DNA from: an uncultured beta proteobacterium
GTDB taxonomy: Bacteria > Pseudomonadota > Gammaproteobacteria > Burkholderiales > Burkholderiaceae
Direction of reading: 5' to 3'
DNA: 28,291 nucleotides
Assembly: GCA_903944255.1 (NCBI GenBank)
Contig: CAJARE010000071.1
Span: 1-28,291 of the forward strand
This document shows, piece by piece, positions 14,684 through 22,287 of this stretch (its first letter is position 1; each line of letters opens with the position of its first letter). The position numbers were made by a program, and so were the translations under genes. The notes below the pieces were generated by a model that saw nothing but the letters and a program-made list of their open reading frames with translations, was not told the DNA's origin and made no database searches.

Positions 14684-16606
14684 CTAGCTAGGCTCGGGTC
14701 CGACTTTCTGGGATATATCCTGCTGGAGTCGGGCAACGAAGGCATCAAGAGGCATTACGCCTAAATCCACTCCGCCACGGGCACGAACGGCTACCGTATT
14801 ACTTTCAGACTCTTTATCTCCTACAACTAGCAAAAATGGGATCTTCTGTAATGCGTGCTCGCGTATTTTATACGTAATTTTCTCGTTCCGCAAATCCGAT
14901 TCGACTCTAAACCCTTGTTTTTTCAGCATTTGCTGAACTTTTTTGGCATATGGCGCGGAATTTCCGGAGATATTAAGGACTACAGCCTGGGTCGGAGCAA
15001 GCCAAACTGGCATATTTCCAGCATGGTTTTCAATCAAAATACCAATAAAACGCTCTAAGGAGCCCACAATTGCCCTATGGAGCATTACTGGTGTCTTGCG
15101 GCTATTGTCTTCAGCCACATATTCAGCCCCAAGACGATCTGGCATCGAGAAATCTACCTGAATCGTGCCACATTGCCAAGTTCGCCCAATCGAGTCCTTA
15201 AGGTGATATTCGATCTTCGGTCCATAAAATGCGCCTTCACCAGGCAATTCTTCCCATTCTTGACCAGAAGCCCTTAAAGCACCGCGCAGCGCTTCTTCCG
15301 CTTTATCCCAGATCGCATCATCTCCTACCCGCTTTGCTGGACGCAGAGCCAATTTGACGGCCACTTCAGTAAATCCAAAATCTTGATAGACAGCACGAAC
15401 TGCTTTATCAAAATTAGCTACTTCAGACTGAATCTGATCTTCGGTACAAAAAATATGGCCATCGTCTTGAGTGAAACCACGCACGCGCATCAACCCATGG
15501 AGTGCACCTGATGGTTCATTGCGGTGACATTGACCAAACTCACCAAAACGCAATGGCAACTCACGATAACTGTGTAAGCCAGAATTATAAATTTGTACAT
15601 GGCCAGGACAGTTCATCGGCTTTAATGCATAAGCTCGATTTTCCGACTCAGTCGTAAACATGTTTTCTTTGTAGTTTTCCCAGTGACCCGATTTTTCCCA
15701 CAACGAACGATCCAAAATTTGAGGGGCTTTCACTTCCAGATAACCCTCTTGCTGATATACGCGACGCATATATTGCTCTACTTCTTGCCAAATCGACCAG
15801 CCTTTTGGATGCCAGAAAATTAATCCTGGCGCCTCTTCTTGAAAATGAAATAAATCAAGCTGCTTACCCAAACGTCGATGATCACGTTTCTCAGATTCTT
15901 CGAGCATATGTAAATATGCATCTTGATCCTCTTTACGCAACCATGCAGTGCCATAAATACGCTGCAACATCTCATTCTTACTGTCGCCACGCCAGTAAGC
16001 GCCAGCAAGTTTCATCAGCTTAAATACCTTTAACTTACCAGTTGATGGCACATGAGGGCCACGACATAAATCAGTGAACTTACCTTCTGCATATAAAGAG
16101 ACATCTTCATTCTGCGGAATACTGGCAATAATTTCTGCTTTGTAATGCTCGCCTTGATTCTTAAAATATGTCACAGCGTCATCACGTGGCAATACAGTGC
16201 GCACTACTGGCTCATCTTTTTTAGCGAGCTCAGTCATTTTTTTCTCAAGAGCTTGTAAATCATCCGGTGTAAATGGGCGGTGATAGTAGAAGTCGTAATA
16301 AAAACCATTCTCTATCACTGGGCCAATCGTTACTTGCGCTTCAGGGAACAGTTCTTTAACAGCGTAAGCTAGTAAGTGGGCTGTGGAATGACGAACTATT
16401 TCGAGAGCTTCTGGGCTTTTATCGGTAATGATGGCGAGCTGACTGTCCTTGTCGATGACAAAACTAGTGTCAACCATCTTGCCATCAACGATGCCACCTA
16501 AGGCCGCTTTTGCAAGACCACTTCCAATGCTTTGAGCGACATCGGCTACGCGAACAGGAGCCTCAAACTCACGTTTTGATCCATCGGGCAGAGTAACTAC
16601 AAGCAT
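14684..16606 (-). CDS. thrS: Threonine--tRNA ligase
   Basis: 640 residues, full length. The N-terminal TGS domain (1-61) is followed by the editing domain with HSTAH (His73, His77) and CRGPH (Cys181, His185), which removes serine from tRNA-Thr. The class II core has the catalytic zinc ligands Cys333 in MNCPGH, His384 in DDGHIF and His510 in MLHRAIVGSLERF, with motif 2 FGQCHRNEPSG. The C-terminal anticodon-binding domain runs from about 535 (WLAPTQAVVLNIS) to KIPFLLVVGDKE. The ATG at 16606 follows GGAG. A terminator lies upstream, so thrS probably has its own promoter in 16607-16654. It leads the infC-rpmI-rplT-pheST-ihfA run. Confidence 0.97.
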   Translation of the reverse strand: MLVVTLPDGSKREFEAPVRVADVAQSIGSGLAKAALGGIVDGKMVDTSFVIDKDSQLAIITDKSPEALEIVRHSTAHLLAYAVKELFPEAQVTIGPVIENGFYYDFYYHRPFTPDDLQALEKKMTELAKKDEPVVRTVLPRDDAVTYFKNQGEHYKAEIIASIPQNEDVSLYAEGKFTDLCRGPHVPSTGKLKVFKLMKLAGAYWRGDSKNEMLQRIYGTAWLRKEDQDAYLHMLEESEKRDHRRLGKQLDLFHFQEEAPGLIFWHPKGWSIWQEVEQYMRRVYQQEGYLEVKAPQILDRSLWEKSGHWENYKENMFTTESENRAYALKPMNCPGHVQIYNSGLHSYRELPLRFGEFGQCHRNEPSGALHGLMRVRGFTQDDGHIFCTEDQIQSEVANFDKAVRAVYQDFGFTEVAVKLALRPAKRVGDDAIWDKAEEALRGALRASGQEWEELPGEGAFYGPKIEYHLKDSIGRTWQCGTIQVDFSMPDRLGAEYVAEDNSRKTPVMLHRAIVGSLERFIGILIENHAGNMPVWLAPTQAVVLNISGNSAPYAKKVQQMLKKQGFRVESDLRNEKITYKIREHALQKIPFLLVVGDKESESNTVAVRARGGVDLGVMPLDAFVARLQQDISQKVGPEPS

Positions 16607-16654
16607 GATGACTCCATCTTAATTTACTGAACTGCATTTAATACAACAATCTAC

Positions 16655-16696
16655 AAAAAGAAGGCGCGGCAGCTGTTGAGCATCCGCGCCTCTTTG
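16655..16696 (-). terminator. Intrinsic terminator after tRNA-Val
   Basis: On the minus strand GGCGCGG (16690-16684) pairs with CCGCGCC (16669-16663), extended by A-T and wobble pairs, with a 14-nt loop, then TTCTTTTT. It sits 12 bp past the tRNA-Val 3' end and should separate the relA/tRNA-Val transcript from thrS. Confidence 0.85.
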
Positions 16697-16708
16697 GGTC
16701 TTATTCGT

Positions 16709-16785
16709 TGGTAGGCTCGATTGGACTCGAACCAACGACCCCCACCATGTCAAGGTGGTGCTCTAACCAGCTGAGCTACGAGCCT
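16709..16785 (-). tRNA. tRNA-Val (anticodon GAC)
   Basis: 77 nt with encoded CCA. Acceptor AGGCTCG pairs with CGAGCCT; D arm GCTCAGCTGGTTAGAGC; anticodon stem CCACC/GGTGG around the loop TTGACAT gives GAC; T arm with GGTTCGAGTCC. It reads valine GUC/GUU. It lies 18 bp after relA on the same strand and just before the terminator. Confidence 0.97.
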
Positions 16786-16803
16786 ATACAGCCTTAGAGT
16801 TTA

Positions 16804-18834
16804 TCACCGGCGGCGTACTTGGGTTACCCCTTTGACCTCTTCCAGGCTATTTTGAACTATTCGAAGCACTTCAGAATCCCTTACCTCAACGGTCAAAAGG
16901 ATCTGAGCAAGGCCTTTTTTGGCAGATTTACGCAAATCAACGACATGCACGCCCTGCCTTGTGAGAATCTCAAACAACTCTCGCATGAGTTCGGGTCGAT
17001 CTAATCCTGTGACGACTAAATCTGCTGGAAACACTCGCTTTTGCTCATCAGATAGCGTTGCCTTTGTAGTTGCAGATGTCCAAGCAGTTTGTATCACGCG
17101 CTCTGGTGCTCTATCTAAAAGACCTCTAAACGTTTTGCAAGAGCGACGATGAATTGAAATACCTCGCCCCTGGGTTACAAATCCAGCAATGGTATCGGGT
17201 GGTACTGGTCTACAGCAACGGGCTAACTGAGTCAGTAATGAGTCAACACCAACTACCAAGACATCTCCACTTTGAGCACTTTTTCTACTGCTACTACGCA
17301 GAACAATTTCCGGAGCAGGAGGAGTCTTGATCTCAGGGATGATTTCAGGCTTTGCTTCAACAGGCTTGGCTGCCTGGCCACCTTCTTCATCGTCAAGAGC
17401 ATTAAACCAAGCCCGCACTCTTTGACGAGCTCTTTGAGATTGCAAATAGTGTTTATCTGGACTCACCCAATCACGCGATGGGCCGCCATCTTTAACAGCA
17501 ATAATTTCAACTGTTTGGCCATTTTGCAATGGGGTTCCTAATGGAACCATCGCGCCATCTACTCTTGCGCCACGACAACGATGACCCAGACTCGTGTGAA
17601 CTGCATAGGCAAAGTCAATTGGCGTAGAGCCTTTCTCTAAGGAAATCACTTTACCCAAGGGTGTTAGCACATATATATGATCATCGATCTCATGATGCTT
17701 GAGTTGTTCCCAAGCATCGTCTTTCCAAGAGATCAGTTGTCTAGCCCAAGCAATCTGCCGTTCGTATGCAACCTCTGCACTATGCGTACCTGCTTGATGA
17801 GTAACATTTGGCTTGTTTGTCTTTGTAAGATTAGGAGGTGTAGCCATGCCCACATAAGCACCTTCCTTGTAGCGCCAATGGGCTGCTAAACCATATTCAG
17901 CCTGTTGGTGCATCTCTTGGGTTCGCACCTGAATTTCAAATGCAGCACCCTCTTCGTTCATCACGACTGTGTGAAGAGATTGATAACCGTTCAGCTTAGG
18001 CCGAGCGATATAGTCATCAAACTCTCGAGGTACAGGTTGCCATACGTTATGCACAATACCCAAAACGGCGTAACACGCTTTCACATCCGCAACGAGTACC
18101 CGAAATGCCCTAACGTCATAAAGGTTAGCGAAGTCTAAAGACTTGCCTTGCATCTTCTTCCAAATACTGTAGATATGTTTAGGCCTACCAAGCACCTCAC
18201 CATCTATTTTTGCTGATGTTAATTCAGCCTTGAGTTGAGCGATGATTTGGTCAATAAATGATTGACGCTCAATACGTTTGGCATCTAGCATTTTGGCGAT
18301 CTCACGATAGGTTTCTGGGGATAGGGCCCGAAAGGCTAAATCCTCCATCTCCCACTTCATTTGCCAGATGCCGAGTCGATTAGCTAAAGAAGCATCAATA
18401 TTCAGAATCTCTTGTGCCCAGACACTAGGCATTGACATTTTTTCCTGCGCCACCCAACGAAGGGTTTGTAATCGTGATGCTAGATAAATCAATACAACGC
18501 GTAGATCATCGCCAAATGCTAATAGCATTTTACGCAGCATCTCTTCTTGACCAACTACACTAAGACCACCATCATCGCGGACTAACTTTGCCTGCGCTTG
18601 ACGTAAGCCGCGATAACCAATTAATAATTTAGCGGGCTCTTCACCAATGAGTTTAATGAGAGCCTCTTTACCATGAGTACGGGCAATATTCGTCGCAGCA
18701 ATTAAGGTGGCTTCATCTAAATTGAGGGATTGTAATATTTGCAAAACACCAGCAGCATGCATTTCTGCTGGCTCACCATACCAAGCATCGATGAAGTTGG
18801 GTGCCTTTACAGATTTACTGGAAGAATTTGCCAT
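16804..18834 (-). CDS. relA: RelA-type (p)ppGpp synthetase
   Basis: 676 residues from the ATG at 18834; a TTG two codons earlier (18840) is also possible and neither has a good ribosome site. Numbered from the TTG: a degenerate hydrolase-like region (1-200) without the HD motif, so no ppGpp hydrolysis is expected; synthetase about 215-330 with GRPKHIYSIWKKM, YDVRAFR, EFDDYIARPKLNGYQS (EFDD at 273-276, the acidic RelA form rather than SpoT-type RFKD) and EIQVRTQEMH; TGS about 387-450; zinc-finger-like region with Cys542, Cys543 and Cys568; ACT 605-678. It makes (p)ppGpp when uncharged tRNA enters a stalled ribosome. It begins just past the transporter-hydrolase stop and runs 18 bp from tRNA-Val. 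Confidence 0.95.
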   Translation of the reverse strand: MANSSSKSVKAPNFIDAWYGEPAEMHAAGVLQILQSLNLDEATLIAATNIARTHGKEALIKLIGEEPAKLLIGYRGLRQAQAKLVRDDGGLSVVGQEEMLRKMLLAFGDDLRVVLIYLASRLQTLRWVAQEKMSMPSVWAQEILNIDASLANRLGIWQMKWEMEDLAFRALSPETYREIAKMLDAKRIERQSFIDQIIAQLKAELTSAKIDGEVLGRPKHIYSIWKKMQGKSLDFANLYDVRAFRVLVADVKACYAVLGIVHNVWQPVPREFDDYIARPKLNGYQSLHTVVMNEEGAAFEIQVRTQEMHQQAEYGLAAHWRYKEGAYVGMATPPNLTKTNKPNVTHQAGTHSAEVAYERQIAWARQLISWKDDAWEQLKHHEIDDHIYVLTPLGKVISLEKGSTPIDFAYAVHTSLGHRCRGARVDGAMVPLGTPLQNGQTVEIIAVKDGGPSRDWVSPDKHYLQSQRARQRVRAWFNALDDEEGGQAAKPVEAKPEIIPEIKTPPAPEIVLRSSSRKSAQSGDVLVVGVDSLLTQLARCCRPVPPDTIAGFVTQGRGISIHRRSCKTFRGLLDRAPERVIQTAWTSATTKATLSDEQKRVFPADLVVTGLDRPELMRELFEILTRQGVHVVDLRKSAKKGLAQILLTVEVRDSEVLRIVQNSLEEVKGVTQVRRR

Positions 18835-18850
18835 TGGCAATAAGAAATGA

Positions 18851-20701
18851 TTATCCGAAAAATTCTTTTGCTAGCGCAATTTGTTCTGCTTTTATAAAAG
18901 AAGGGGCATGACCTACATTTGGTATTTCAATACTACGTGCATAAGGATTGCTCTTACACATTTCTGCAACCGTAGCAGCGGACAGTAAGTCTGAGTCTCC
19001 GCCTCGTACGATCAGGATTGGAATGTGAATCTGTTTAAATGCATGCCACATCGCCATCTCACCTGCCTTAGCCATGATTGGATTAACAGAAGTAAAGGGC
19101 ACTGCAATATCGGGGTCGTAATGCATTACCCATTTTCCATCACGCTGAGCTAACATCGGACCGTTATAGATTTCCCATTCTTCTGGTGTGTGATCGCCAA
19201 ATGTAGCGCATATCGCATTTAACTTTTCTAGCGCATCTGCACGATTAGAAAAGGAAAATGGTTGGCCAACATAGGAACTGAGGCGCGCAATCGCTTCCGG
19301 CTCGATGCGTGGACCTACATCATTAATCAACATTTTACGAATGGGTGAATTTGGCATGGCTGCATACACCATACCAATTAATCCCCCCATAGAGGTACCA
19401 AACCAGTTGAGCTGCGCAGCACCAAGATGCTTTACTAGCTGAGTCATATCAGCCACATACTGAGGCACTGCATACTGCATTGGATTTGATAAACGATCAG
19501 AGTCACCTCGACCCACTACATCTGGGCAAACAACATAAAAGTCTTGGCACATTGCTTGCGCTAAGGTTTTGAAATCACTACCCCGCCGAGTTAAACCATG
19601 GGCACAGATTAAGACCTGAGGATTTGAAGGATCTCCCCAAGCGTGATAAGCCATTCGATGCCTGCCCTCACCGTTAATGCACTCTACATAAAAGATATCC
19701 CCTTGGTGGATCTGACTACTCCCAGTTGAAGGGCTGTCTATGGGCTCAAGTTTATTAGCAGAACCAATCTCCTCTGGTTGCAATGTCACATGATCAATCC
19801 CATGTTTATCTAACAGCATCGTATTGATACGCGACATGATTGAGGGCCACTCTTGCATTTGGGTAATTTCAATATGACCTATCAAGGCTGGAAAACTTGG
19901 TGTCATTTCCCACACATGAAGATCATGGACAGCCAATACTCCTGGCACAGCTCTTAAGTCTTTACCTACTGCTAAGTAGTCAATATGGAGTGGCACACCT
20001 TCCATTAAGAAGTGATAGGACTCCTGAAGAATCGAGATGGTAGATTTGAGAATCAGAAGGGATACTAAGATTGAGAGGATCGCATCAATTGGCATCCAGC
20101 CTGTCAGTTGAATCACCACACCCGCAATTAACGCGGCAATCGATCCCAATAAATCGCCTATGACATGCACTAAGGCAGCGCGAGTGTTCACACTTTTTTT
20201 ATCGCGTGACAGCACCCAAGCTACAACAATATTCATTACCAGACCTATTGCTGCGACCACAGTGACCGTAAGGCCATCGACTTTATGTGGTTCATAGAAG
20301 CGAGTAATGGCTTCATACACAATCCACGCTACTAGAGCAAGCATTACCAAACTATTAACAAAAGCCGCTAAGGCCTCAGCACGACCAAACCCAAAGGAAT
20401 GTTTTGCGGAAGGTGGACGACGTGAAATAATTTGGGCTAATAAAGCCAAGCCTAATGCCGCAGCATCGGTCACCATGTGTCCCGCATCTGATATCAGCGC
20501 TAAGGAATTGGCGAAGTAAGCAGCTGCGCCTTCCACTCCAGCGAAACCCAAAGTGAGAACTAAGGCAATTAATAAGAGATGTTGATTTGAAACTTGCTTG
20601 CTATGAGAATGCTTGGCATCTCCTCGTTTATGAGCGTGGAGTGATTGATTTTCAGCCGCGCTCATTGAGGTCGTACTTGATGATGAAATAGGGTCAACCA
20701 T
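18851..20701 (-). CDS. Fusion: CDF cation efflux transporter + alpha/beta hydrolase
   Basis: 616 residues in one uninterrupted frame. The N-terminal half (about 40-312) is a CzcD/ZnT-type cation diffusion facilitator: a His-rich leader (HAHKRGDAKHSHS), about six membrane segments, the metal site SDAGHMVTD (Asp72, His75, Asp79) and HVIGD (His179, Asp183), and a cytoplasmic domain with VPGVLAVHDLHVWEM. After a Ser/Pro/Gly-rich linker (about 312-333), residues 334-616 are an alpha/beta hydrolase: oxyanion HG (368-369), nucleophile GTSMGG (Ser437), acid in GGDSDLL (probably Asp571) and His598 in GHAP. Both halves appear intact. By topology the hydrolase should be cytoplasmic. Expected roles are zinc/cobalt export and ester-type hydrolysis; the substrate and the reason for fusion are unknown. 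It lies between scoB and relA. Confidence 0.9.
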   Translation of the reverse strand: MVDPISSSSTTSMSAAENQSLHAHKRGDAKHSHSKQVSNQHLLLIALVLTLGFAGVEGAAAYFANSLALISDAGHMVTDAAALGLALLAQIISRRPPSAKHSFGFGRAEALAAFVNSLVMLALVAWIVYEAITRFYEPHKVDGLTVTVVAAIGLVMNIVVAWVLSRDKKSVNTRAALVHVIGDLLGSIAALIAGVVIQLTGWMPIDAILSILVSLLILKSTISILQESYHFLMEGVPLHIDYLAVGKDLRAVPGVLAVHDLHVWEMTPSFPALIGHIEITQMQEWPSIMSRINTMLLDKHGIDHVTLQPEEIGSANKLEPIDSPSTGSSQIHQGDIFYVECINGEGRHRMAYHAWGDPSNPQVLICAHGLTRRGSDFKTLAQAMCQDFYVVCPDVVGRGDSDRLSNPMQYAVPQYVADMTQLVKHLGAAQLNWFGTSMGGLIGMVYAAMPNSPIRKMLINDVGPRIEPEAIARLSSYVGQPFSFSNRADALEKLNAICATFGDHTPEEWEIYNGPMLAQRDGKWVMHYDPDIAVPFTSVNPIMAKAGEMAMWHAFKQIHIPILIVRGGDSDLLSAATVAEMCKSNPYARSIEIPNVGHAPSFIKAEQIALAKEFFG

Positions 20702-20709
20702 GGTGACCC
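20691..20709 (-). promoter_or_regulatory. Hairpin enclosing the fusion gene's start codon
   Basis: On the minus strand GGGTCA and TGACCC form a perfect 6-bp stem around the 7-nt loop CCATGGT, which contains the ATG. The left arm includes most of the AGGG ribosome site. Folding would hide the site, so a translation switch is possible; no terminator tract follows. Confidence 0.4.
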
Positions 20710-20737
20710 TATTATTTCATTCATCTTAATAAATTGC

Positions 20738-21388
20738 TTAAAAACCCGAGGTATCAACAGGGGCACCCGTTTTGGCGATGACTTCCTCTTTGGTCACTCC
20801 AGGAGCTAACTCAACCAAATTCAAACCACCTGGGGTGACATCCAAAACACAAAGATCAGTAATGATTTGACTAATGACACGCACACCAGTTAAGGGCAAT
20901 GTACATTTAGGCAGAATCTTAAGCTCTTCTGTACCATCTTTTTTCTTAGCAACATGCTCCATCAAAACAACCACATGCTTTACACCAGCTACTAAGTCCA
21001 TGGCCCCGCCCATGCCCTTAACCATTTTTCCAGGAATCATCCAATTAGCGATATCGCCATACTCACTTACTTGCATTGCACCTAAAAATGCAATATTAAT
21101 TTTTCCCCCGCGAATCATGCCAAATGCATCTGCTGATGAAAAAATTGACGAGCCAGGCAATGTCGTAATCGTTTGTTTTCCTGCATTGATGAGGTCGGCA
21201 TCAATTTTATCTTCTGTTGGAAATGGCCCTATACCTAGCAAACCATTTTCAGATTGGAGCCATACTTCAATTCCTGGTGGAACATGATTCGCAACTAAGG
21301 TAGGAATTCCAATTCCCAAGTTTACGTAATAACCGTCTTTTAATTCTTTAGCAGCACGTGCTGCCATCTCATCTCTAGTCCAAGGCAT
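20738..21388 (-). CDS. scoB: 3-oxoacid CoA-transferase subunit B
   Basis: 216 residues. It is the catalytic subunit: Glu in SENGLLG (about residues 46-52) forms the CoA thioester, preceded by YYVNLGIGIPTLVANHVP and followed by DADLINAGKQTIT, SADAFGMIRGG and the C-terminal LPLTGVRVISQIITDLCV. With subunit A it moves CoA between succinyl-CoA and a 3-oxoacid such as acetoacetate or 3-oxoadipate; ketone-body use is the commonest role, but the substrate cannot be fixed from sequence. The ATG follows AGGAAG. It starts 40 bp after scoA and ends 36 bp before the fusion gene. Neither 3-oxoadipate genes nor a thiolase occur in the window. Confidence 0.95.
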   Translation of the reverse strand: MPWTRDEMAARAAKELKDGYYVNLGIGIPTLVANHVPPGIEVWLQSENGLLGIGPFPTEDKIDADLINAGKQTITTLPGSSIFSSADAFGMIRGGKINIAFLGAMQVSEYGDIANWMIPGKMVKGMGGAMDLVAGVKHVVVLMEHVAKKKDGTEELKILPKCTLPLTGVRVISQIITDLCVLDVTPGGLNLVELAPGVTKEEVIAKTGAPVDTSGF

Positions 21389-21428
21389 TTTGATCTTCCT
21401 AAATTCTTATAAGTGTTCTTTGGGGTAA

Positions 21429-22130
21429 TTAGCGGGCAGCCGAGATCGTACGTTGCTCAATACGTTTCTCAGGATTGCTATTAATAACGAGTCGATGCAC
21501 ATAGATGCTTGGAGTATGAATCTCAGCAGGATCTAAAGTACCGTTCTCGACAATCTCTTCCACCTCAGCAACAGTAATGCTTCCCGCCATAGCTACTACT
21601 GGATTGAAATTACGAGCAGTGTGTCGATAAATCAAATTGCCTGATCGATCCGCCTTCCAAGCTTTCACTAAAGAAATATCAGTCGTAATCGAGCGCTCCA
21701 TGATGTATTTTTCGCCATCGAATTCTTTTACTTCCTTACCTTCGGCTACCAATGTGCCAACGCCTGTTTTTGTATAGAAGGCGGGAATACCGCAACCACC
21801 AGCGCGTAATTTTTCCGCTAAGGTGCCCTGTGGAGTGAACTCTAACTCCAGCTCACCTGCAAGATATTGACGTTCAAATTCTTTATTCTCGCCCACATAA
21901 GATGCAACCATTTTCTTTACTTGACGAGAATTCAACAAAATACCCAAGCCGAAAGCATCAACACCAGCGTTATTGGATACCGCAGTCAAATTTTGAGCAC
22001 CCAGCTCTTTGACTGCCTCAATTAAAGCCTCAGGAATACCGCAAAGGCCAAAACCACCGACCCCGAGTTTTTGCCCGTCTTTTAAGATATCCCTTAAGGC
22101 ATCTGCTGCCGATGGGTAGATTTTATTCAT
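21429..22130 (-). CDS. scoA: 3-oxoacid CoA-transferase subunit A
   Basis: 233 residues from the ATG at 22130, the usual subunit A length. Family motifs are MNKIYPSAADALRDILKDG, VGGFGLCGIPEALIEA, VSNNAGVDAFGLG, the glycine-rich FTPQGTLAEKLRAGGCGIPAF and FNPVVAMAGSITVAEVEEI. It pairs with scoB to form the heteromeric CoA-transferase. A longer reading to 22211 exists, but its extra 27 residues (MLSLSRLSGLRRYDYFF) resemble no family member, and AGGACAAATCTT supplies a ribosome site for the chosen ATG. A 13-bp palindrome lies 14 bp upstream. It is the first gene of the scoAB-fusion-relA run and diverges from ETF-QO. Confidence 0.95.
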   Translation of the reverse strand: MNKIYPSAADALRDILKDGQKLGVGGFGLCGIPEALIEAVKELGAQNLTAVSNNAGVDAFGLGILLNSRQVKKMVASYVGENKEFERQYLAGELELEFTPQGTLAEKLRAGGCGIPAFYTKTGVGTLVAEGKEVKEFDGEKYIMERSITTDISLVKAWKADRSGNLIYRHTARNFNPVVAMAGSITVAEVEEIVENGTLDPAEIHTPSIYVHRLVINSNPEKRIEQRTISAAR

Positions 22131-22143
22131 AAGATTTGTCCTA

Positions 22144-22156
22144 ATATTGCCAATAT
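22144..22156. promoter_or_regulatory. 13-bp palindrome upstream of scoA
   Basis: ATATTG-C-CAATAT is a perfect dyad 14-26 bp before the scoA ATG, within the 157-bp divergent region shared with ETF-QO. The position suits an operator or an mRNA leader stem. I recognise no specific regulator site. Confidence 0.35.
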
Positions 22157-22287
22157 GGGTAAAAAAGTAATCATAACGCCTCAGCCCTGACAACCTAGAC
22201 AGACTCAGCACTCAATTGATTTTTAGCTATTGGAACTAAACTAACGATGTTAAAAAGGCTATTTTTCGGAAAAATTGGAGTAATTGA

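Noticed and set aside
20874..21287. 137-residue plus-strand ORF inside scoB
   Set aside because: Antisense shadow of a clearly conserved CDS, with no domain signature.
22131..22211. 27-residue N-terminal extension of scoA
   Set aside because: It resembles no CoA-transferase N-terminus, and the internal ATG at 22130 has a good AGGA site and gives the usual length.
22131..22287. Sigma-70 promoter for ETF-QO
   Set aside because: TTGATT-like and TAAACT-like boxes occur but with poor spacing (about 15 bp), so no promoter could be supported.
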